DNA from: Clostridia bacterium
GTDB lineage: Bacteria; Bacillota; Clostridia; Oscillospirales; CAG-272
Assembly (NCBI GenBank): GCA_017451045.1
Contig: JAFSSK010000148.1
Location: 1 to 41,684, forward strand
Direction of reading: 5' to 3'
DNA: 41,684 nt
A model generated the notes under the pieces. That model saw only the letters and a program-made list of their open reading frames with translations. It had not been told where the DNA came from and ran no database searches. Shown here piece by piece: positions 16,733-25,080 of this stretch. Each line of letters starts with the position of its first letter. Position 1 is the stretch's first letter. Both the position numbers and the translations under genes were made by a program.

Positions 16733-18250
16733 CTATCTGAAACTGATGATCTGCTCGTCGTCCGCGGCCACTATCCGTCTCACGTTCCGCCTGTGTCTGA
16801 TCAGCGCGGCGGCGATAGACCTGAAGCCCAAGAGCTGGATCGTGATCAGCGGCGTCATGGCGACCATGGCCACGATGCCGAACCCAAGCTGAAGGACGCT
16901 CGTCTCATCCGCATGAGACGAACAGAAACCGATGGCGAGCGGAAGGATGAAGCCCGAGGTCAGCGGTCCGCTGGCGACTCCGCCCGAGTCGAACGCGATG
17001 GCCGTATACAGCTTCGGCACCAGCAGCGAAAGTCCCAGAGAGATCAGGTACCCCGGAATAAGGTAATACAGAATCGAGAAATTGAAGATGATCCTTACGA
17101 TGGACAGGGCCAGCGACAGGCCGACGCCGATTGCCAGCGCGATCATCATGGTCTTCCTCGTGATCGTTCCGACGGTCGTCTCTTCCACCTGAACGTTCAG
17201 CACGTGGACGGCAGGCTCCGCCAGCACGACAACGACGCCGAGCACGAACCCGAGGATCACGGTAACGTACCAGGGCATCCCGGCCAGTTTCGATCCGATC
17301 TCAAATCCGACCGGCATGAACCCGACGCTTACGGACGTCAGAAAAACGGTCAGTCCCACGAACGTGATGACTATCCCGATAAGGATCCTTAAAAGACGCT
17401 GCTTCGGCAGCTTCAGCAGAAGGAAATTCAAAAGCAGGAAGAACAAAACGATCAGTCCGAGCGCCTTTACGACATCCAGAATGTTGCCGAGCAGTCTCTG
17501 CAGTATTCCCCGGACGGACAGGTCCATGGCATAATCGGGGAGCCGGAAGACCGGTGCGCCGGTCGTGAACAGAGACAGGACAAGAACGGCCAGGACCGGG
17601 CCTACCGAGCACAGGGCCAGAAGACCGAAGCTGTTTTCACTGGAGTTTCTTCCTCCGATGGTAACGGCTATACCGACGCCAAGCGCCATGATGAATGGCA
17701 CCGTGATGGGACCCGTCGTGACGCCTCCGGAGTCGAACGCCATCGGCAAAAGCGACCCCTTCCCCGAATCGATCAGGAAAGCGGCGAAAGCGAACAGCGC
17801 CATATAGAAAAACATCAGAACAGCCGCAAGGTTCTGCTTGAATATGATCCTGAGAACGGCGAGGAGCAGGAACAGTCCGACGCCGACGCCCACCGTGATG
17901 ATCAGAACGGTCCCGTTCATCATCTCGGAGACCTGTTTGGCAAGAACGGAAAGATCAGGCTCGGCCACGGTGATGAGCAGGCCGAGGATGAAACTGGCCA
18001 GCAGCAGCCAGCTGATCTTCTTGGATTTCGTCAGTCCGGCGCCGATCAGGTTGCCCATCGGCGTCATGGCCATGTCCGCTCCGATGTTGAAAAGCGTCAT
18101 CCCGAGGATCAGCAAAACAGCCGACACACCGAAAACGACCATCTCTGCCGCAGGGATCTGCACCCAGGGCGTAAGAAGATACACGATGGCGATTATCGGT
18201 GCCACGGAGATCAGTGACTCTTTGAATTTTCGGAGAATCTCTTTCTGCAT
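16733..18250 (-). CDS. DUF1538 family multipass membrane protein, internally duplicated
   Basis: The 505-residue protein is almost entirely hydrophobic helices and I assign it to DUF1538, a family of uncharacterised putative transporters. It is built from two repeats. AFDSGGVTTGPIT (171-183) recurs as AFDSGGVASGPLT (419-431), and VAEP (95-98) recurs as LAEP (343-346), both with an offset of exactly 248 residues. Such inverted or tandem duplication is usual in secondary transporters. The conserved Asp-Ser-Gly-Gly and Glu-Pro elements could line a substrate site. The SD GGGATGG lies before the ATG. Two PII-like genes follow immediately; DUF2752 precedes by 64 bases. The substrate is unknown. 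Confidence 0.8.
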   Translation of the reverse strand: MQKEILRKFKESLISVAPIIAIVYLLTPWVQIPAAEMVVFGVSAVLLILGMTLFNIGADMAMTPMGNLIGAGLTKSKKISWLLLASFILGLLITVAEPDLSVLAKQVSEMMNGTVLIITVGVGVGLFLLLAVLRIIFKQNLAAVLMFFYMALFAFAAFLIDSGKGSLLPMAFDSGGVTTGPITVPFIMALGVGIAVTIGGRNSSENSFGLLALCSVGPVLAVLVLSLFTTGAPVFRLPDYAMDLSVRGILQRLLGNILDVVKALGLIVLFFLLLNFLLLKLPKQRLLRILIGIVITFVGLTVFLTSVSVGFMPVGFEIGSKLAGMPWYVTVILGFVLGVVVVLAEPAVHVLNVQVEETTVGTITRKTMMIALAIGVGLSLALSIVRIIFNFSILYYLIPGYLISLGLSLLVPKLYTAIAFDSGGVASGPLTSGFILPLAIGFCSSHADETSVLQLGFGIVAMVAMTPLITIQLLGFRSIAAALIRHRRNVRRIVAADDEQIISFR

Positions 18251-18314
18251 GTTCCATCCCGTCGGGAAGCACGTATGTGCCGCCCGGTTCAGTCTTTCGT
18301 TTTTTTACTTTTTC

Positions 18315-18818
18315 TCAGCCGGCCTGATGAGGCCAGAATTCTATCAGATCGCCGATCGGGTCGATGCCGTACGCGATAAGCAGTATGTTTCGGATAATTG
18401 TAAACAGGATAAAAACGGCGGCTGTTGCCCAGGTCACCCAGGATCTGATCTGAACCAGCGGCGCGCTTTTGCGCAGGCAGGCTCTCACGGCGGTGATCTC
18501 GAAAGCCGTAAAGAGCCCCAGCAGCCATACGAGCGGCGGGTACATGACGATTCCTTCGACGATCTGTCCTTTCAATACGGCACGGACGGCTCTGGTCCCT
18601 CCGCAAAAAGGGCAGTACAGTTTCAGCAGATCATGGAAAGGACACGGCATACGCAAAGCCGGTATCATGACGGGGAGAAGCAAAAACAGGGCGAGTCCAC
18701 CTGCCAGCGCAGCGTTCCATACCGCGAAGCGCAGCCACAGGGATCTGCCGGTCTGCCCGTCGGAAGCCGGCTGTCCCGTCTCATTATTCTCTTTGACGGA
18801 ATTGACTTTTTTACTCAT
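18315..18818 (-). CDS. DUF2752 domain-containing membrane protein
   Basis: DUF2752 proteins are small membrane proteins of unknown function with a CPFCGGTRA-type motif. Here the motif is CPFHDLLKLYCPFCGGTRAV (about 58-77), followed by hydrophobic segments. The 167-residue product from the ATG at 18818 has a polar N-terminus and about four membrane segments. This ATG has no SD and lies between the -35 and -10 boxes of the opposing DUF4190 promoter. The longer frame from a TTG at 18896 is not better supported. The start is therefore uncertain. It is probably the first gene of the DUF1538/PII-like operon. Confidence 0.75.
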   Translation of the reverse strand: MSKKVNSVKENNETGQPASDGQTGRSLWLRFAVWNAALAGGLALFLLLPVMIPALRMPCPFHDLLKLYCPFCGGTRAVRAVLKGQIVEGIVMYPPLVWLLGLFTAFEITAVRACLRKSAPLVQIRSWVTWATAAVFILFTIIRNILLIAYGIDPIGDLIEFWPHQAG

Positions 18819-18830
18819 TATTCGTATAAT
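18802..18830 (+). promoter_or_regulatory. Sigma-A promoter of the DUF4190 gene
   Basis: -35 TTGACT (18802-18807), a 17 bp spacer, -10 TATAAT (18825-18830). It physically overlaps the first codons of the divergent DUF2752 gene. Confidence 0.8.
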
Positions 18831-18888
18831 AGAAGCACAAGAATTATCGGAGGTAAGTCTCAGCCGCGCCTGGGACGCAAACTTCTTT

Positions 18889-19254
18889 ATGAACAACTCT
18901 CAGTTTTATCCAAACAACCCTGCTCCGTCTGCCGCGCCCAGCAACAGCGGACAGGAAACGGCCGCTTTGATCCTTGGCATCGCCTCATGCGTGACAGGCT
19001 GGTGCTGCTGCCCGTTCATCGCGCCTGTCCTCAGTATCATAGGCATCGTGATGGCGTGCATGTCCAGACGCGACGGCAGATTCTCCGGGAAAGCGCTTGC
19101 GGGCCTTATCTGCAGCATAGCAGGCCTTGTGGGTGCGGTGATTTCATTTATCATTTACATCATGTCTCCGCAGATCTATGCTGCGCTGATCGAGTACCTC
19201 CGCGCACTCGGATACGACGTCGATTCGATCATCGGTACGGAAACGGGTGCGTGA
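18889..19254 (+). CDS. DUF4190 domain-containing small membrane protein
   Basis: The 121-residue product has a Pro/Asn/Ser-rich N-terminus (NNSQFYPNNPAPSAAPSNSG). Two hydrophobic helices follow (about 25-55 and 66-92) with the pattern ALILGIASCVTGWCCCPFIA and SGKALAGLICSIAGLV, typical of DUF4190. Function is unknown. A good SD (GGAGGT, 18849-18854) follows the promoter, but no ATG, GTG or TTG lies 5-12 bases after it. The first in-frame ATG is 34 bases further, at 18889. Either translation uses that ATG with a poor SD, or the true start is non-standard. It is a monocistronic unit in front of the pheST T-box. Confidence 0.75.
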   Translation: MNNSQFYPNNPAPSAAPSNSGQETAALILGIASCVTGWCCCPFIAPVLSIIGIVMACMSRRDGRFSGKALAGLICSIAGLVGAVISFIIYIMSPQIYAALIEYLRALGYDVDSIIGTETGA

Positions 19255-19321
19255 TCGAACGGCATCTTCATTGTAGCACGGACGCATAATTGTGTCAAGA
19301 ATCCTACATCTTTGAAATATC

Positions 19322-19350
19322 TTGCATTTATAATAATAATGTGATATACT
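19322..19350 (+). promoter_or_regulatory. Candidate distal promoter of pheST
   Basis: -35 TTGCAT (19322-19327), a 17 bp spacer, -10 TATACT (19345-19350), with predicted start near 19357, upstream of the T-box. Confidence 0.55.
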
Positions 19351-19358
19351 ACGTTTGC

Positions 19359-19386
19359 TTGATTTTTTAATACCAACTGCTATGAT
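19359..19386 (+). promoter_or_regulatory. Candidate proximal promoter of pheST
   Basis: -35 TTGATT (19359-19364), a 16 bp spacer, -10 TATGAT (19381-19386). The start near 19393 coincides with the beginning of T-box stem I. One or both of the two promoters may be used. Confidence 0.5.
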
Positions 19387-19390
19387 CATG

Positions 19391-19615
19391 ACAGCGACTG
19401 TCCGTCATGTCTGCACAGAGAGAGTTGCCTCGGCTGAAAGCAACTTCGGGCAGGACAGAAGCATTTCGCATGGGAGCAGGCCCAGTGAATCCATAATCGG
19501 ATAGCCGGGTCCGGAAGGCACCGTTATCTGCCAAAGAGTGCTGGCTTTTGCCTGAAAACAGGTGGTACCGCGGAGTGCATTGCGCCTCGTCCTGATGGGA
19601 TGAGGCGCTTTTTTT
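19391..19615 (+). promoter_or_regulatory. T-box leader (tRNA-Phe sensing) upstream of pheST
   Basis: The leader has the hallmark T-box sequence AGGTGGTACCGCG (19560-19572), which begins the antiterminator. A stem I region contains AGAGAG near 19420 and an apical hairpin GTTGC/GCAAC. A factor-independent terminator follows: stem GCGCCTCGTCC (19582-19592) / GGGATGAGGCGC (19597-19608), then seven T residues. Uncharged tRNA pairs its anticodon with a specifier codon and its CCA end with the T-box bulge, favouring read-through. The likely specifier is UUC (19465-19467), Phe, but I assigned it from position and from the downstream genes, without a folded model. Confidence 0.92.
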
Positions 19616-19646
19616 GTGAACAAATTATGGAGGAGAATAAATCATC

Positions 19647-20660
19647 ATGAAAGAAACACTGGCCCGCATAAGGGCTGAGGCTCTGGCCAAGATCGCAGAC
19701 ACGTCTGCCGATCTGGAGCAGATCAGGATTCAGTATCTGGGGAAAAAAGGCGAACTGACGTCCGTCCTTCGCGGCATGGGGAACCTCAGCGCGGAGGAAA
19801 GACCCGTCATAGGCCAGCTGGCCAACGACATAAGGACTGCCATCGAAGCCGCCATTCAGTCCAAATCGGCCGAGTTGAAAGCAAAAGCGCTCGACCTGAA
19901 ACTGAAAGCGGAAAAAATCGACGTGACGGTGCCGGGCGAACGGATCCCGCTCGGACACAACCATCCCCTTTCCATCGTTCAGCGTGAACTGGAAGAGACC
20001 TTCATAGGTCTCGGGTTCAGTATCGCGGAAGGGCCTGAAGTCGAATACGACTACTACAATTTCCAGGCTTTGAATATCCCGGAGAACCATCCGGCAAGAG
20101 ATACGCAGGATACGTTTTATATCACAGACAACATCCTGCTCCGTTCCCAGACGTCGCCCGTTCAAGTCCGCGTCATGGAGAAGACGAAACCGCCGATCCG
20201 GATCATCTCGCCCGGACGAGTCTACCGTTCCGACGCCGTGGACGCCACGCACTCTCCCCTTTTCCACCAGTGTGAGGGCCTCGTCGTAGACAAAGGCATC
20301 ACCATGGCGGACCTGAAAGGGATGCTGGAACTGTTCGCGAAACGCATGTTCGGCGAACAGACGAAGATCCGTTTCCGTCCCCATCATTTCCCGTTCACCG
20401 AACCGTCAGCAGAGGTCGACATCTCCTGCTTCGTCTGCGGCGGCAAAGGATGCAGGTTCTGCAAGAACGAGGGCTGGATCGAGATCCTCGGCTGCGGCAT
20501 GGTCCATCCGTTCGTTCTGTCCAACTGCAACATCGACCCGGAAGTCTACAGCGGATTTGCGTTCGGCGTAGGCATCGAGCGGGTCGCCCTGCTCAAATAC
20601 CATATCGACGACATGCGGCTGCTGTATGAAAACGACACCCGCTTCCTCGATCAGTTCTGA
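19647..20660 (+). CDS. pheS: Phenylalanine--tRNA ligase alpha subunit
   Basis: PheS is the catalytic subunit of the alpha2-beta2 synthetase that charges tRNA-Phe. The 337-residue product has an N-terminal coiled-coil (about 1-85) and class II core motifs: [46 protein letters not shown] (motif 2) and [16 protein letters not shown] (motif 3). The SD GGAGG precedes the ATG by about nine bases. It is controlled by the T-box just upstream and cotranscribed with pheT, which starts 17 bases after the stop. Confidence 0.98.
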   Translation: MKETLARIRAEALAKIADTSADLEQIRIQYLGKKGELTSVLRGMGNLSAEERPVIGQLANDIRTAIEAAIQSKSAELKAKALDLKLKAEKIDVTVPGERIPLGHNHPLSIVQRELEETFIGLGFSIAEGPEVEYDYYNFQALNIPENHPARDTQDTFYITDNILLRSQTSPVQVRVMEKTKPPIRIISPGRVYRSDAVDATHSPLFHQCEGLVVDKGITMADLKGMLELFAKRMFGEQTKIRFRPHHFPFTEPSAEVDISCFVCGGKGCRFCKNEGWIEILGCGMVHPFVLSNCNIDPEVYSGFAFGVGIERVALLKYHIDDMRLLYENDTRFLDQF

Positions 20661-20677
20661 GAAAGGAGAACCCGATT

Positions 20678-23080
20678 ATGAATCTGTCATTAAACTGGTT
20701 ATCTGATTTCGTAAATGTTTCGGACATCGACGCAAAGGCATACTGCGACCGCATGACCGATACCGGCTCGAAGGTCGAAAGTTTCGAACTGCTGGGCGAA
20801 GACATTCAGAATGTCGTAGTCGCCAGGGTGATTTCCATGGAAAGGCACCCCGACTCCGATCATATGTGGATCTGCCAGGTGGACGCAGGTCTGGGCGAAC
20901 CCGTCCAGATCGTGACCGGTGCGCAGAACGTTACCGCCGGTGCGCTGGTGCCCGCGGCGATCCCGGTCGCACACCTGCCGGGTGACGTCACGATCAAAGC
21001 AGGCAAGTTGCGCGGCGTTGAGTCCAACGGCATGCTCTGCTCTATCGGCGAGCTGAATCTGACCGTTCACGACATGCCTGGCGCCGCAGAAAACGGGATC
21101 CTGCTCCTTGACGAATCCTTTGCGGACAAGATCGGCATGGATATCAGAGACGCCCTGCAGCTGAAAGACACCGTTGTGGAATTCGAGATCACGTCCAACA
21201 GGCCGGACTGCCTGTCCGTGATAGGACTGGCGCGTGAAACGGCCGTCTCGTTCGACAGACCGCTGACCGTCAAGGAACCGGTCGTCCGGGAGAGCGCGAA
21301 AAGCGATTCGATAGACAAGTATCTGTCTGTTGCCATCGATGCGCCGGATCTCTGCCGCAGGTACTGCGCCAGAGTCGTAAAGAACGTTAAGATCGCTCCC
21401 TCCCCGCTGTGGATGCGCATGCGACTGCGCGCGTGCGGCGTACGGCCGATCAACAATATCGTGGACATCACGAACTACGTCATGCTGGAATACGGCCAGC
21501 CGATGCACGCGTTCGATTACGCGCAGCTGGAAGGTCAGGCCATCCATGTCCGCAGGGCCGGCGCCGGCGAGCCTTTCAAATCGCTGGACGACCAGGATCA
21601 TATCCTAGACACGAGCATGCTTGTCATCGCAGACGGGAAAAAGCCCTGCTGTCTGGCCGGCGTCATGGGCGGCGCCAACAGCGAAATCACGGAAAGCACG
21701 AAAACGGTCGTCTTCGAAAGCGCCAACTTCGACGGCGCGTCTGTCCGCATCACCGCCAAGAAGAACGGGATGCGCACCGAATCGTCCGGCCGGTTCGAAA
21801 AAGGCCTCGACCCCGAAAACTGCATGCCCGCGCTGGAACGCGCCTGCGAACTGGTGGAACTTCTGGGAGCCGGCGAGATCGTGCGCGGCCCCATAGACGT
21901 TTATCCGGGCAAGAAAGCCCCCGTTTCGCTTCCGCTGAACGCAGACGCGATCAACCGTTTTCTGGGCGTGGATCTTCCGGAATCCTACATGCAGGATGTT
22001 CTGCGCAAGCTGCAGTTCAAAGTCGAAAACGGCATTGTGACGGCGCCCTCCTTCCGCAGCGACATCGGCTGTATGAACGATCTGGCAGAAGAGGTCATCA
22101 GGATCTACGGATACAACAAAATCGAATCGTCCAGTTTCAAGGCCGAGGCAACGCAGGGCGGATATACCGAGAAGCAGCGTTACGCTATCAAGACGGAGGA
22201 TGCGCTGCTGGGCATGGGACTTTCCCACATCCACACGTTCTCCTTCATCAGCCCCAAGCAGTACGACAGGATCAGGATGCCCGCGGACAGCGAGCAGCGG
22301 AAATCCGTCGTGATCTCCAATCCCCTGGGCGAGGACACCAGCATCATGCGGACGACTGCCGTCCCCTCCATGCTCGAGGTGCTCGCCAGGAACTTCAATA
22401 TGAACAACAGCGAGGCCTCTCTGTTCGAAATGGCCACCGTCTATATCCCCGCGGCAGACAGCCGTGATCTTCCGGCGGAAAACAAAGTGCTGACCATCGG
22501 TATGTACGGTGAAAAGGCGGGCTTCCCGAGGCTGAAAGGAATCCTTGAAAACCTTCTGAAGATTTCCCGGATCTCGGATATCGCGTTCGCCGCATGTACG
22601 GACGACCCGGTCTTCCATCCCGGACGCTGCGCTTCGATCAGCACGAGAGACGGAAAATCCCTCGGCCGTTTCGGGCAGATCCATCCTCTCACCGCGGCCA
22701 ACTTCGGCCTGCCTGTTCCCGTTTATGTCGCCGACATCGATTTTGACGGGCTGTTCGAACTGTCCGGAAGCACCATCCTGTACAAATCGCTTCCGAAATA
22801 CCCCGCCTCCGCCAGAGACTTCGCATTCGTATGCGACGAGGATCTGGAGGTCGGGACCATCGATGAGGTAATCGCCCGCGCCGGCGGCAAACTGATCGAA
22901 GATATCCATCTGTTTGACATCTACCGCGGTCCGCAGCTCGGCGAAGGAAAGAAATCCATCGCGATCCGCGTGACGCTCCGTGCGCCCGATCACACCCTGA
23001 CCGTTGAAGAAACGGACAAGATCACCAAAAAGATCCTGGGAGATCTTGAACACAAACTGAACATTTCCATCAGGAACTGA
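20678..23080 (+). CDS. pheT: Phenylalanine--tRNA ligase beta subunit
   Basis: PheT binds tRNA-Phe and provides the editing site that hydrolyses mischarged Tyr-tRNA-Phe. The 800-residue product is full length. It has an N-terminal tRNA-binding OB-fold (about 40-150; VVARVISMERHPDSDHMWIC), a B3/B4 editing domain (about 210-385), a B5 domain (about 405-475), the pseudo-catalytic core, and a C-terminal anticodon-binding FDX-ACB domain (about 707-800; YPASARDFAFVCDEDLEVG). The SD AAAGGAG lies before the ATG. The operon ends with the hairpin at 23086-23114. Confidence 0.98.
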   Translation: MNLSLNWLSDFVNVSDIDAKAYCDRMTDTGSKVESFELLGEDIQNVVVARVISMERHPDSDHMWICQVDAGLGEPVQIVTGAQNVTAGALVPAAIPVAHLPGDVTIKAGKLRGVESNGMLCSIGELNLTVHDMPGAAENGILLLDESFADKIGMDIRDALQLKDTVVEFEITSNRPDCLSVIGLARETAVSFDRPLTVKEPVVRESAKSDSIDKYLSVAIDAPDLCRRYCARVVKNVKIAPSPLWMRMRLRACGVRPINNIVDITNYVMLEYGQPMHAFDYAQLEGQAIHVRRAGAGEPFKSLDDQDHILDTSMLVIADGKKPCCLAGVMGGANSEITESTKTVVFESANFDGASVRITAKKNGMRTESSGRFEKGLDPENCMPALERACELVELLGAGEIVRGPIDVYPGKKAPVSLPLNADAINRFLGVDLPESYMQDVLRKLQFKVENGIVTAPSFRSDIGCMNDLAEEVIRIYGYNKIESSSFKAEATQGGYTEKQRYAIKTEDALLGMGLSHIHTFSFISPKQYDRIRMPADSEQRKSVVISNPLGEDTSIMRTTAVPSMLEVLARNFNMNNSEASLFEMATVYIPAADSRDLPAENKVLTIGMYGEKAGFPRLKGILENLLKISRISDIAFAACTDDPVFHPGRCASISTRDGKSLGRFGQIHPLTAANFGLPVPVYVADIDFDGLFELSGSTILYKSLPKYPASARDFAFVCDEDLEVGTIDEVIARAGGKLIEDIHLFDIYRGPQLGEGKKSIAIRVTLRAPDHTLTVEETDKITKKILGDLEHKLNISIRN

Positions 23081-23085
23081 ACGCT

Positions 23086-23132
23086 CCGGGTGCCGCCATC
23101 ACGACGGCACCCGGTCGCTTCATCTATTCCTG
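23086..23132 (+). terminator. Hairpin terminator after pheT
   Basis: Perfect 10 bp stem CCGGGTGCCG (23086-23095) / CGGCACCCGG (23105-23114) with a nine-base loop. The following sequence is only moderately T-rich, so efficiency is uncertain. Confidence 0.7.
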
Positions 23133-23133
23133 T

Positions 23134-23162
23134 TTGCCTTTCAGGCACGGTTATGATATAAT
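23134..23162 (+). promoter_or_regulatory. Sigma-A promoter of the tsaE-rpe operon
   Basis: -35 TTGCCT (23134-23139), a 17 bp spacer, extended -10 TGATATAAT (23154-23162). The start is near 23169, with a 25-base leader to the ATG. Confidence 0.8.
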
Positions 23163-23193
23163 AACTATAACTTAGAAAACGCAGGATACCATC

Positions 23194-23874
23194 ATGGAGC
23201 AACACAAGATAGACAGAATCAACGAATTGGCCAAAGCCTCCCGGACGCGCGAGCTCACCGAGTCTGAAAAGGCGGAGCAGAAGCAGCTGCGGGCGGAATA
23301 TATCGAGTCATACAGGAACAGTCTGCGCAGCATGCTGGACAACACTTATATCCAGTATGAAGACGGAAAACGGGTCAAACTGAAGAAGAAAGAACCCGCT
23401 CTCAGTCTGGAAATGCTGAAGCAGTCCGGGCAGATCGCCAGCGCGAGCGAGTCGGAGACCGAACAACTGGGATGCCAGCTGGCGCAGCTGCTCGAGCAGA
23501 ACGGCGATCTTCCTCGCTTCATTGCGCTGTACGGAGATCTCGGCACCGGGAAGACTGCTTTTGTCCGCGGCTTCTGCGGGCATATGACGCCCGGCCAGAG
23601 GGTGCACTCCCCTTCCTTCACGCTTGTGAACGAATACAATGAAAACGACCGTTCCGTTTTCCATTTCGATCTGTACCGGATAGACACGGACGACCAGCTG
23701 GAATCCATCGGCTTCTACGATTATCTGGACAGGCAGGGATACTGCCTTGCGGAATGGAGCGAAAAGATACCCTGGGCACTCCCGGACAAACGGATCGAGA
23801 TCCGGATTGAGAAAACACCGCAGCAGACCGAGAAAAGGCTGCTTTCGCTTTTGCTGAAGGAGGATCTGTCTTGA
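23194..23874 (+). CDS. tsaE: YnzC (DUF896)-TsaE fusion protein
   Basis: TsaE is the ATPase that works with TsaB and TsaD to make N6-threonylcarbamoyl-adenosine at position 37 of tRNAs. Here the TsaE part (about 75-226) has P-loop GDLGTGKT (114-121), SPSFTLVNEYN and FHFDLYRID. It is preceded by an extra N-terminal module (about 1-66; KIDRINELAKASRTRELTES, then EYIESYRNSLRSML) that matches the small YnzC/DUF896 protein of Firmicutes, normally encoded alone. The frame is continuous with no sign of an internal start that would separate them. Usual TsaE is about 150 residues. It overlaps tsaB by four bases. The effect of the fusion is unknown. Confidence 0.88.
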   Translation: MEQHKIDRINELAKASRTRELTESEKAEQKQLRAEYIESYRNSLRSMLDNTYIQYEDGKRVKLKKKEPALSLEMLKQSGQIASASESETEQLGCQLAQLLEQNGDLPRFIALYGDLGTGKTAFVRGFCGHMTPGQRVHSPSFTLVNEYNENDRSVFHFDLYRIDTDDQLESIGFYDYLDRQGYCLAEWSEKIPWALPDKRIEIRIEKTPQQTEKRLLSLLLKEDLS

Positions 23875-24593
23875 GAATTCTGGCAGTTGACAGCAGCGCG
23901 CTGGCGGCAGGCGCGGCTGTTTGCGAAGATGAACGTCTTGTTGCCGAATATACGCTGAACAACGGGAACACCCACAGCGAGAACCTCTTGCCGATGGTCG
24001 AAAGCATCCTGAAGCTGGCGAAACTCAGCATCGGCGATATAGATCTTCTGGCCTGCACAGCCGGCCCGGGATCTTTCACCGGCGTCCGCATAGGCGTCAG
24101 CACCATCAAAGGTTTGGCTTTCGGCACGGGCATCCCCTGCGTCGGCGTTTCCACCATCGAAGCGCTGGCGGGCAATCTTGCCGGCTGCGGCGGACTGATC
24201 GTCCCCGTTATGAACGCACGGCGCCAGCAGGTCTACACCGCGCTTTTCCGCGACGCAGACGGGAAAGCGGAACGGCTCACGGAAGATGCCGCGCTGGCCG
24301 CGGAGGACTTGTTCGACCTGATCAGAAAAACCGCCAGGCCGCAGGAACCGGTACGCTTCTGCGGTGACGGATACCAGCTGATCGCGGACTGCCTTCCGAA
24401 GGGCCTTCAGGCCTGCACCGTCCCGGTCCAGGAACGTCTGCGCTGGCAAAGCGCATACTGGGTGGCCCGGTGCGCGCTGAACGCTTTCCGTGCGGGAAAA
24501 GCGACCACTGACGAAAAACTTGTCCCTACCTATCTCAGACCGTCCCAGGCTGAACGGAATCTGAAACGGTCGGGACAGACAGAAGAACAATAA
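23871..24593 (+). CDS. tsaB: tRNA threonylcarbamoyladenosine synthesis dimerisation protein TsaB
   Basis: TsaB is an ASKHA-fold partner of TsaD in tRNA t6A37 synthesis. The 240-residue product opens with RILAVDSSALAAGAAVCE and has the diagnostic HSENLLPMVESIL and AGPGSFTGVRIGVSTIKGLA (about 64-83). The start is a TTG that overlaps the tsaE stop as TTGA, giving tight coupling. tsaD itself and rimI, often next in Firmicutes, are not here; rpiB follows after 25 bases. Confidence 0.95.
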   Translation: MRILAVDSSALAAGAAVCEDERLVAEYTLNNGNTHSENLLPMVESILKLAKLSIGDIDLLACTAGPGSFTGVRIGVSTIKGLAFGTGIPCVGVSTIEALAGNLAGCGGLIVPVMNARRQQVYTALFRDADGKAERLTEDAALAAEDLFDLIRKTARPQEPVRFCGDGYQLIADCLPKGLQACTVPVQERLRWQSAYWVARCALNAFRAGKATTDEKLVPTYLRPSQAERNLKRSGQTEEQ

Positions 24594-24618
24594 TTCTTTT
24601 TTTCGGGAGGAAACAGGT

Positions 24619-25080
24619 ATGACCGTTGTCATCGGATCCGATCATGGCGGATTTGAGCTGAAAGCCAAGATCGCCGAGCATCTTAAAGAGAAAGGGTATG
24701 CCGTCAACGACGTCGGCACAGACTCGCAAGCCAGCTGCCATTATCCGGCAATAGCCCATAAACTGTGCACGGAACTGGGAAAAGACCCGGATGCGCTGGG
24801 GATCCTGATTTGCGGGACCGGAATCGGCATGTCGATGGCCGCCAACAAACATCACGGTATAAGAGCCGCCCTGTGCGGCGACACATACAGTGCCAGGATG
24901 ACGCGTGAGCACAATAATGCCAATGTCCTCTGCATGGGCGCAAGGGTCCTCGGAGAAGGACTTGCCGTCGATATAGCGGACACGTTCCTGTCCTCCTCTT
25001 TCCTCGGCGGCAGACACAAGACCCGCGTCGACATGCTGTCCCTGATCGAGGACGGACGCGGAGACGAACTGGTCCCATGA
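24619..25080 (+). CDS. rpiB: Ribose 5-phosphate isomerase B
   Basis: RpiB interconverts ribulose 5-phosphate and ribose 5-phosphate in the pentose phosphate pathway. The 153-residue product has the family start VVIGSDHGGFELK, the active-site loop ICGTGIGMSMAANKHHGIRA with the catalytic Cys, and MTREHNNANVLCMGAR. The SD GGGAGG lies just before the ATG. It overlaps ispD by four bases (ATGA). A LacAB/RpiB-like allose or galactose 6-phosphate isomerase role is possible for this superfamily, but the nearby rpe supports the pentose pathway. Confidence 0.95.
   Translation: MTVVIGSDHGGFELKAKIAEHLKEKGYAVNDVGTDSQASCHYPAIAHKLCTELGKDPDALGILICGTGIGMSMAANKHHGIRAALCGDTYSARMTREHNNANVLCMGARVLGEGLAVDIADTFLSSSFLGGRHKTRVDMLSLIEDGRGDELVP

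Noticed and set aside
21605..23053. 482-codon minus-strand open frame opposite pheT
   Set aside because: Antisense to a complete PheT with all domains; no SD or promoter.
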